A program made the position numbers and the translations under genes. From positions 671,501-735,500 of the forward strand of contig JAVDOI010000008.1 of assembly GCA_032191485.1 (NCBI GenBank): a DNA stretch of 64,000 nt, in the 5' to 3' direction. Below, one piece after another: positions 49,864-59,300 of this stretch; positions within the stretch are counted from its first letter, which is position 1, and every line of letters starts with the position of its first letter. The notes under the pieces are model-generated. The model searched no databases. It saw nothing but the letters and a program-made list of their open reading frames with translations, and was not told the DNA's origin. Source of the DNA: Leptoclinus maculatus (Eukaryota; Chordata; Actinopteri; Perciformes; Stichaeidae).

Positions 49864-51030
49864 TCAGTGTTTCAATCTGAGCAAATTCTTCATCCAGGAC
49901 ATCAGGCCTTGTTTGGTATCTTCAGGCTTCGTTACTGCGTTGGCTCTTTTCTTCTCCTCCTTCCTCCTCTCCCTCTCCTCTTCTCTCTTCTCTCTCTGCT
50001 GCTCCAGTCTGCGTTGGCGGGCTCCTTTCTCAGCGCGGTCAATCTCTCGTGACAGACTGAAGTGAACCATTTGCATGTTGAGCATCGGTACGATGAGGTT
50101 GTAATTGTCCACCGTCTTGTTGAGTTTCACCAACTCCTCCTCTACAGATGCACACAGCTGCTCCCACTGGCTGTGCTGTTTGGGGGTGATGGGGTCACCG
50201 AGCCTGGCCCTCCCCGTCAGTAACCTATTTCGGATGTGAGCAGTGGTCTCTTGGATGTCGCGCTGTGTGACGACCCAGGATGGCTGGTAACCATTGTCTA
50301 TGAGGATGCGGTTGAGGTTGTGGGTCATAGGATCAGCGTATGGATTGTACTCAAACTTGTTGAGGGGCTTTCCAGCTCCACTCAGGTTCCTGAAGTCTCC
50401 TCGGGCCATGGACTCCTGGATCAGGTCCTCCACGAGCCGTTCCACAGCCTGGGTGATCTTGATCTTTCGGCTGCGCTGACGGATGTCCCGTTCCACCAGC
50501 GCCCCCTCTGCAGCGGCTGCCCTCTCGTGCTCCCTCTGCCGGTAGTTCAAAACCTGCTCGGACGCCCGGTCGACACGAATCTGCCGGTACTGACGCTCAC
50601 GCTGGCTGGGCGTGCCCGAACCCACACCCTCGTAGTTGAGGTAGTGTCTGTGTGGAAGTGCTGCACCTCTTAACTTATCCTCGTCGTCCACGTCCATCCC
50701 TCCATCAGGTTGCTTGGTCTTGCTCTGATGTGCCAGCACAGCACGGTAGGCCTCCTCAACCTGCGCAAACAGCGTTGCATCTGCAGTCGGAGCCCCCGAG
50801 TCCGGGTGATAGATTTTGGCGAGGCGCAAGTAGGCCTCTTTCACCTGCACAGGACTGCTCTGTCCCTTGTCAGGCAGTTGCAGAAGCCTGTAGCTCTCTT
50901 TCAGGCTGCGGCTGATCTGGTGCACGGAGCTGAACGCTCTGAGCAACAGGGACCCTCGAGACAAGACGAGCAGAAAACGGCCATGGTAGAAGTCGCTGCG
51001 GGAAACCAGGAGGTGGAAAGTGCAACTCAT
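49864..51030 (-). CDS. dnajc28: DnaJ homolog subfamily C member 28
   Basis: A single-exon frame of 388 residues, the same length as the human protein as I recall it. The N terminus is hydrophobic and basic and could target mitochondria. A J-domain occupies about residues 43-105, with the HPD motif at 75-77 (IYHPDSG), so it should stimulate an Hsp70. The middle carries the DUF1992 signature that defines DNAJC28 (QESMARGDFRNLSGAGKPL, NPYADPMTHNLNRIL, NGYQPSWV). The end is a charged Glu/Arg/Lys helix. The ATG at 51030 is used; codons before it run into a CCACAG acceptor, which implies a 5' UTR intron. The molecular role is not well known; a Golgi or mitochondrial role has been suggested. Tail-to-tail with the KCNE gene. 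Confidence 0.93.
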   Translation of the reverse strand: MSCTFHLLVSRSDFYHGRFLLVLSRGSLLLRAFSSVHQISRSLKESYRLLQLPDKGQSSPVQVKEAYLRLAKIYHPDSGAPTADATLFAQVEEAYRAVLAHQSKTKQPDGGMDVDDEDKLRGAALPHRHYLNYEGVGSGTPSQRERQYRQIRVDRASEQVLNYRQREHERAAAAEGALVERDIRQRSRKIKITQAVERLVEDLIQESMARGDFRNLSGAGKPLNKFEYNPYADPMTHNLNRILIDNGYQPSWVVTQRDIQETTAHIRNRLLTGRARLGDPITPKQHSQWEQLCASVEEELVKLNKTVDNYNLIVPMLNMQMVHFSLSREIDRAEKGARQRRLEQQREKREEERERRKEEKKRANAVTKPEDTKQGLMSWMKNLLRLKH

Positions 51031-51921
51031 TTCTAGCACACTCCTGTGGATTTGAAAAGCAACTTATTTAAAAAAGACAACCAGTCATATAAATGATGTC
51101 CAAAGAAAGGTAACTCATTCAGGTAGGAGATATCTTACGGAAATAAGTAAGTAATAATAAGTAAATAGTTAATATTTACCACATTTTAAAACGACGTCTC
51201 ACTTAACTTTTGTTTTGTTGACTTTATATCCTCATTGCTCGGGGCCTCACAGACCTCTTAGCTGTGTGTGTAAATATATTTGCAATATATGTTTCTACAA
51301 ATATTTTATATTTTCTTTTGACCTTATTAAACCCCAATTTGTATAACATTACTGAAGTGGTGACCCATATTTTTGTCATAAAATTGGATTATATGCATTT
51401 GATGAAGGTGACAATACATGTAATATACTATAAGTAATACAATAAGAATATTTGTCATGTTTTATGTAAATTGGGCTTTGCATGGACAAATACAATGTAT
51501 ATTACATTTATAAGTGTCAACAGTAATCACATTTATGTAGCTTATGAAATGAAATATAACACAAAAATCACAGTACGTGCACATTTTGAGATACATTTTC
51601 TCTTTAACGGACAGGCTCGAGATTACACGTTGGTCACAAAAATCCACATCAATACCTGCTAACGTTACATGAGCAAAACAACTGAGTTTAACGTTGATGG
51701 TGAGTCGCTGCTAGCTGGGTAACGGACCGACTAGAGGTGAACTAAACTAACGTTAATCCAGAACAACACATTAAACACCAATGAACACTGACAACTGAAG
51801 AAAACAAGCCTGTTTACGGGACATTAATGAAGGCAAGTTAACGTTACATGACCAACAACTTTAAACCCTGAAGACAACCAGGAGGTCACCTGTGTGTGTG
51901 GCTTGTTGTTACATACGGGAC
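51031..51921. other. dnajc28 upstream region
   Basis: No coding exon. AT-rich, and presumably contains a 5' UTR intron and the promoter of dnajc28 on the minus strand. Several AACGTTA motifs occur near 51660-51845. Confidence 0.35.
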
Positions 51922-52158
51922 CTTCTTCTTCTTCTTCTTCTTCTTCTTCTTCTTCTTCTTCTTCTTCTTCTTCTTCTTCTTCTTCTTCTTCTTCTTCTTC
52001 TTCTTCTTCTTCTTCTTCTTCTTCTTCTTCTTCTTCTTCTTCTTCTTCTTCTTCTTCTTCTTCTTCTTCTTCTTCTTCTTCTTCTTCTTCTTCTTCTTCT
52101 TCTTCTTCTTCTTCTTCTTCTTCTTCTTCTTCTTCTTCTTCTTCTTCTTCTTCTTCTT
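51922..52158. repeat. (CTT)79 microsatellite
   Basis: A perfect 237-base CTT run (GAA on the minus strand) between the dnajc28 upstream region and the PYD gene. The long Leu, Ser, Phe and Glu reading frames across it are repeat artefacts. Confidence 0.95.
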
Positions 52159-52984
52159 TCATTTCTATGTATTTGTGTTGTTCTACCGCCCTCTACCGCT
52201 CCGTTGTGAATACTGCAGACATGTAGACCAGGTAGACCAGGTAGACCAGAAGGGGTGCGGTACAGGAAACGTCAGTTAATGAGGAAACACTATTCGAGAG
52301 AGGAGCAGACTTCTACTAAAGTCCTTTCAACTATACGAAGAATTATTTGCAGCCATTAGATATAAATGGACGGACTCTGACAGCTGAAGCTACAAGCTGT
52401 TTTAAAAAGGTTTGTAAAACAGCATTTGATAACCTTTTATTCTTACTTTCACTTTTATAGGTTTAACTTTCTGTCGAGCTTAAACTTTGACGCTAATGTG
52501 TAAAAAAAACAGTTATCTTAACTAATTAATAACTAAATATACTAATGATACAGTAACTAACACAAGTATCTAAATTGCTCTGACAAACCATTTTAGTGAA
52601 ACAGAACCTAGAATAAAGGTAAAGACAACGAGAGAGATGAAATGTGTATTATCATGAATTAAGCCACCCATACGTGGTAGTTAACATTACCTCCATCTTT
52701 ATCTGCTGCAACATGAAAGTGATGTACACATTAATGCATCAATGATTATAATCCAGTGAAATAGCCTGTAATAGTACTTTTACTTTTGGTACTTATGTAC
52801 TTTTACTTGTAATAGTATTTCTACCATGGTATTACTATTTAAATTAAAGATCTGAGTACCTCTTTCAGCACTGATGGTAGGACTGATACCCTATATAGTT
52901 TAGTATATCTAGTCAATAAATTATATCTGGGAACCATTATATAGCTATTAGAAAAAGCAGATAGAAAATTGAATTGTTAAGTAT
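52159..52984. other. Possible promoter and first exon of the PYD gene
   Basis: No protein-coding exon. Plus-strand AAAAAG|GTTTGTAA near 52412 could be the donor of a non-coding first exon, but this is weak. Includes three copies of GTAGACCAG at about 52224-52250. Confidence 0.2.
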
Positions 52985-53250
52985 ATAAATAATCATTGTT
53001 TAAGTCATTTATCAAGCAGAAATGCCAAACGTTGTCTGATTTAAGGATTTGCTGCTTTTCTCTGTAATATTACCATAGACTGTAGAATATTACTGGAGAA
53101 TAAATAACTTTGCGTTGTGGACTCACTTTGGGTCCTAGGTGATGGGCATTTTTCACTGTTTTCTGACATATTTTAAACTAAACAGGTAATCGATTAATCA
53201 AAAAAGAATCAGCAGATCAATCTATAATGAAAATAATCATTACTTTATTC
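52985..53250 (+). repeat. Dispersed teleost repeat, copy 4
   Basis: Shares TTTAAGTCATTTATCAAGCA, GATTTGCTGCTTTTCT, GATGGGCATTTTTCACTGTTT and TAATCGATTAATC-type ends with the copies at 9789 and 57484. Confidence 0.55.
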
Positions 53251-53567
53251 ATACTGTACCTCAATCACTGTGTTTCCCTGTCTGACATAAGTAACTGTGT
53301 CAGGATGAATTAATACAATATTGTAGCTTTAAATACGACCACACGCTGCTTTGCCTTTGTACCTCTTTAATGGATCAAAGCTGTGATTCAGAAGCTCATT
53401 ATATGCTTTGCACTTCTCCTGCAGCTTATTTTTGCATGGGCCTTTATAAGCTGTTTAAGATTGATGAATTCCTTCATTTTTTTTATTGATTTCTTTTCTT
53501 GGGCTGAACATTTGGATTTGTCATTTAACTGAGCCTCCCAGTGTGTGGTGTCTGTTTTTAATTGCAG

Positions 53568-53707
53568 ATAAGGAGGAAGGTAAACAGTCTGTAAAACAAG
53601 CTTTAAGTTGGTATCTTCCACAAGCAAGTTCAGACACTGAGTGTTCCCGCTCTCTTCTTTGTGCTGTAACCTCAAGAGAAAAAACAGCTTACATGGATAT
53701 AGAAAAG
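53568..53707 (+). other. Possible 5' exon of the multi-PYD gene
   Basis: Bounded by an acceptor (AATTGCAG ending 53567) and a strong donor (GAAAAG|GTGAGT). An ATG at 53693 gives MDIEK and ends in phase 0, which joins in frame to the ATG that opens the next exon at 54542. It could be the true start exon or 5' UTR. The rest of the exon has no recognisable domain. Confidence 0.35.
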
Positions 53708-54541
53708 GTGAGTATTAATTTGGCTTTGCTGCTTATTTTTTTTAGATTCCTTAATAACATTCATTACAAAACTATGTTCCGATCAAAGGAAAAGGTTTGA
53801 ATGGTGACTGATGTGATTCATTTATGAGTTTAATAGTCCAGTGAAGAGTCTTTTATTATCACAAGTTGAAAGGTGAGGCGGCTAACAAATTACACAACCT
53901 GTTGTTTACTTGTTTTGTTGAGAAATACACAATTTTTCAGTTGTATAAATAGGAGAGGACTTACTCAAATGTTTGTTTCTATCTTTGTTCTTGCTTTTAG
54001 CCGTTTGCTGTGTATTTCTATTTTCCTGTAAATTGTTCTGTGAGTTAAATTAATTATATTTGTTCACATAAAGAAGATTCTGATCCGAACAAAGCCTTAA
54101 AAATTGTCATTTTATAGTTTTTTTCTAAAATATATATCAGTTCACCCATAAATACAATATAATGAAATATAATACATTTAATTAAACGAACTTAAAAAGT
54201 ATCCCCCTTTATTTCTGCTTTCCTCGTACTTTTTGGCCACTCTCAGCACCGGTCCCGTAAATGCACAAATAGACGCACAACAAACTGTTTGCAAATACCA
54301 GGAGGCTTTTATTTAGTCTGTGTGGAAATCTTTTGTTTTTGCATCCCAGATGAAGAACAAAGACATTTTAACATGAGACTCCACATGCAGGCCGTTACAG
54401 TAGCTTCAGTGTTTATTGTTCATAAAATATATGGCGTGTTGAGAAAATGAAATCAGAATTTCTCAATAAATGGTATTATATATTTACCTGGTAAAGCTGT
54501 CAGAGTGATGGTTCTTTTGTTCATTCGTCTCTCTGTTATAG

Positions 54542-56260
54542 ATGTCGTTGCGGGTTTTCGAGACAAAGTGGAAAAAAACCCTGACCTCCATCCTGGAGGA
54601 GCTGAGCCCGCCAGAATTCAGGAAGTTAATTTCCAATCTGGGCAAAATCCCTCAAGGTCGGAAGACGGAGAAGCACAGAGAAGAATTCCCTGATATCATC
54701 ATCCAGTTCTACGGGACTGAAGGGTCCATCTCTGAGATCGATAAAGAAATGAAGGTCTTACCGAGGAATGACGCTAAAGTCCAGGAGCCGCTGCAATGCT
54801 TTGTAGAGGAACTGAAGAAACGACGACAGACAATAAAAGGTGAGTTCAGTGCCCCGTTCCTCGTACGTCGCTAACTGAGTTCGCCGGATAATTTCGAGGA
54901 TAAGATTACACCAGTCAGGCTTTTCGGTTCCACGAAGCAAGTTTGGCAAAATCACCATAGCAACACATCAATAAGCTTGAACCTGCTCCAGAGCATAAAG
55001 CAATACGTAATCTTATGCCCAAACCTAAGATCCTAGTTTAGAAATCACAGAATGTTTCCTACATTAATCCAGTAACTCAAGTTGTAATTCCATCATCTAA
55101 TAGTGTCTTTCTATTTTGGCAGAGAGAGAGATTGGTGAACAGTCCTCCCCCTTCGGGATTTGACCTTTTATATCTATTGTAGAATAGAACTTTATCTTCC
55201 TGCAGAGTGAAAAATTGTCTTTATCTCACCTAAACATAAAAGCATACAAAGCAACATATTGAACAAATGTGGTAACAAACAAAATAGGAGTATAAAAGAA
55301 AGACATGTTAAGGGAAAAATGTAAATAAAATACAGAAAACTAAATATAAATCATTCAAACGTAAGATAAAATCAAGTTTGATTTTGCAGGTTTGCAGCTC
55401 AGTTTAGGGAGAGACTAATGATAAATGAGTGAAGGAGCATTTTAATTAATATTTACACCACCAGGATTACATTTCTGTGACAAACTGCCTCCCTCTACAT
55501 TCATGATGACACTGACTCGCACAATGTGTTTTAAAACCAGGAAGAGGAAGTTGAGGACAAATTAAGTGCAGGAAAAGCATTTGAGAGACAAAGTCTGTGG
55601 CTTTTATTAGTTTATAATTGTATCATTAAATATGATATTTGTACTTGCTGTCTGTATAGAAAAACAGTCGTATGTATGTATGAACACTAAACCGGTCCAT
55701 CGTTAAGCAATTTTAATTTTCCATAAATTTGTTTCAGCTGTGGGACCCTCAGCCGGAGCAGAAGGTGGCTGGTGCACAGGTACTATGATGTCTTCTTAGC
55801 TAATTTAATTCATGCTGCCTGTGATCAGTCACTGATCAGATTGTTTAGAAAATTAGAAATCCAGAATCTGACTTTGAAACCTTGTTGCTGATTTGCTGCA
55901 TGGTTGCAGTGGCGGATTTAGCAAATTGGGGGCCCAAGGCGAAGGTATGTATGGGGCCCCCCCCATCCGATCTTTAAAAGAGAACGAAAAAATATTTTAC
56001 TGACTGAATGGTGGATAGGCAGGTAAAGCTAATCTACAGGGAAGTATAGGTTGGAGAGGAGGAAAAAAATACCTTCCCCTTTAAACCCTGCATATACTTC
56101 TTTACTCCAAAATGAAGATGGAAAGCAGAGAACACACAAAGTGTAGCACTACACAAACTAATAGTCACGATGGAACCGAACAGAGAATAAAGTTTCAGAT
56201 AACACCTGTCTTTGCCAAAATGCCAGGAAAACCAGCACTGTTTATTGTGTGTGTGAGTGT

Positions 56261-56309
<49 letters not shown>

Positions 56310-59300
56310 CAGCAGACCTCTCATGCGGTTTCTCCAGTTGTTAAAACCATCTGAACTTAAATGTGTGTTCCCCTCTCCAAAAAGTCGGCACAAAAGCACA
56401 TAACACAGTCCCCTGATTCACTGTAGATAAGCCACGTCCTATTAATCTTCTCCCCGTTTTTCATTTGGAAGCAGTAATTATTACTGGTAAATCTCCGCCC
56501 CTCTTCATTGTCTTGGTTAACGTCGTTATCCTCACCTAGCGCTACTTCACCGAAAACATGAAGCCTCCGTGGGCGGAGGCTTCATGTTTTCGGGTTGTCC
56601 ATACGTACTTCCATCTGGTCCATTGTCGTTTTTATAAATTTATAAAGCATATATTAACATAGTCCCTAACCATTAGTGCATATCTAAATCATTATATATA
56701 TAAATGCATGAATAATGTACATCTAAATAAGTTATTAATCATTTACTAACACTTTATAAATGATCTTATTAATCATCTACAACTCCTTAATAATTGGTTT
56801 GTAAAATATATAATACTTAATTTACAAATGGGGAATCCATCATTTATAAAGTATGAAAACATAATAATAGAACACATAATAGACGAGCTTATTAATCAAG
56901 AATGAAACATGTATAACTGTTGTTATGAACTGCATACTAATGAATTATTAATGTAGGAACAATGCTTTATAAATGATGAATTAAGTGTTTACTAATGCTT
57001 CATAGTGTGTAGTTATTATAAAGTGCTACCAATTTTTCTTTATTGGGACACATGCTCTTGTTTGTTTTTTGGTCCATTAAATTTGTGTATTTTGATTTAA
57101 TTATTACCAGTCTTGTATTGTATTTAACCCAATATGAATTTGGTTAATGTTGTCAACATAATTTCACATGAATCTGTTGAATATTATTCATTGAACTTGA
57201 AGAATAATTATTCCTCAAAGCCATGAAGTTACTTCATTTACATTTCAGTCTCGCAAATAAGACGTTAGTTTATTATTATTATGGTATTCAGTAGATTTTA
57301 TGTTCATTATGCAATCAATCCTTAACATTATAGTTCTTGTAGTCTGACAGTGTGTTATTATAAAGCCTGGTGTTAAATCAATCATCTATATTTCTTTTCT
57401 CCTCAGAGAAACACTCTGTGGATGAACATTGGCCTGGACTGATCCAGAAAGTGAGTAATGTCACATCTGTCTGACTTTAAACTAAAACTGAAACAATGAA
57501 TCAATCAGTTGATCAACAGAAAATAAATCACAATTATTATGACAATCTCTTAATCGTTTAAGAACTTTTTGTTTAGCGAAAATGTCAAATATTGTTGAGA
57601 AGATCTTCTTCTCTTCTCTGTTCTGTATCATTGTAAACTGAATATTTTTGGGTTTGGGCTGTTGAGTCAGACAAAACAAGACTTTTAAAGATGTCAACGT
57701 GGACTTTAGGGAATTGTGATCTTCAACCATTTTCTTACATTTTATAGACCAAACAATGAATCGATCAATTTAGAAAATAATCGTCACATTCATCAATAAT
57801 CAGAATGATAGTTAACTGAAATGAGTGCACAGGAGTAAGAGTAAGTAGGAAGCTAATGAATCTCAAGTACTCCAGGTGGATTTTATATTATGTTCTTAAA
57901 AGGATTAAAGTATTTATGTTATTTTATTTATATTTCTTAATATTATTTCTATGAAGGCACATTATTGATTGATTGAAATGTTGTTCATCCCACTTGTTCT
58001 TGGAGTTGCACGGGGTTGGGAGGGAGCAATGGAGAAGGACATCAGATGTATTTGTAGATAGTTGTACACTGATTGTTTTGTGTATTGAAAAATAAAAATT
58101 GCAAGTCATTAACATATGATAATAATAAGAAGTTGCAGCGCTACTTTAGACAATACAGCTTTTATTCAATAGATGTGGATTCAAAATGATCCTCACCTTA
58201 AATATTATAAATTATGAACAAAACCAACTTCATTTTTCATCAGAAGGTTTTTTCAGAACTGAACAGGTAGTGTGTGTGAGATGAATTGGACAAATATTAT
58301 CAATCATATCATTACCTTGTGTGATATGGCTGATGTACTCTACCACATCCACGTTTCTAAAACAGACATTGATGAAATGTGAACAGAAATCTTATTTTTT
58401 GCACTTTTGCCTCATGAACATTTCCTTTGAATATATCAGGTGGAAACGATGGCGTCTGTTATAGAGCTGCTTTGGGAAACGCTGGCTGGTTTGAGTGACT
58501 GGGAGCTCAAGAAGTTCAAGGATGTCATCCAGAGTCGAACTAAGTATCACAGACGCTCCTCAGACATCCCATTGATGCTGTCAGAGGTAACAGACAAGCA
58601 GGACATGGTGTTTTTAATGGTGCTGATCTACGGCCAACAGTCTGTGAACAAGACCAAGGAGGTTTTAAAGGAGATGAACCGGACTGATCTGGTGCAGATG
58701 TTGTCACACAGCAGCTCAGGACCCAAAAGTAAGACGACAAAGACAAAAACATCTTAAAACCATGAAACTGCTACTTCACACGTATGTCATAAGTTGTGTC
58801 ATAAGCTTCTTCTCTTTTCATTATGAATATTATGATTGATAATGTAGAGAAAATACACATCATCTTGTGTACTAAATATATTGTATGACTGATATGAAGT
58901 ATGAAAAATATTTTGAGAGAGGAGACAACAATGACTGTTGTGGTAGTTTAAGTGTAATATTGTGTTGTGTAGAGTTTATAAAAATCAATGTTGCCTGTGA
59001 ACAATATTTATTGTCAGACGTTAGATCAATCACTCATGACTTTTACTACTTTTCTCCTCAGAGAAACTCTCCGATGAACACAGATCTGCACTGATCCAGA
59101 GAGTGAGTAATGTCACATCTGTCTGACTTCATACAACACAGCTTTTATTCAACCAATGCTGCTTAAGAAATGTTGTCATCTTTAACATTTAAAAACATGA
59201 TAAGACCCAAAGTCATGATTTACTTATTTATTTTATAAATGTATTGATTATTTTCAGGTAGCAACAAAAGCAGCTGTTAAACAGCTGCTTTTGGAAACCT

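Noticed and set aside
51824..52279. Long poly-Glu, poly-Leu, poly-Ser and poly-Phe reading frames
   Set aside because: They are translations of the CTT microsatellite.
53486..53800. 104-residue plus-strand open frame
   Set aside because: Spans an intron-exon-intron stretch; only the 53568-53707 part has splice borders, and that is listed separately as a possible 5' exon.
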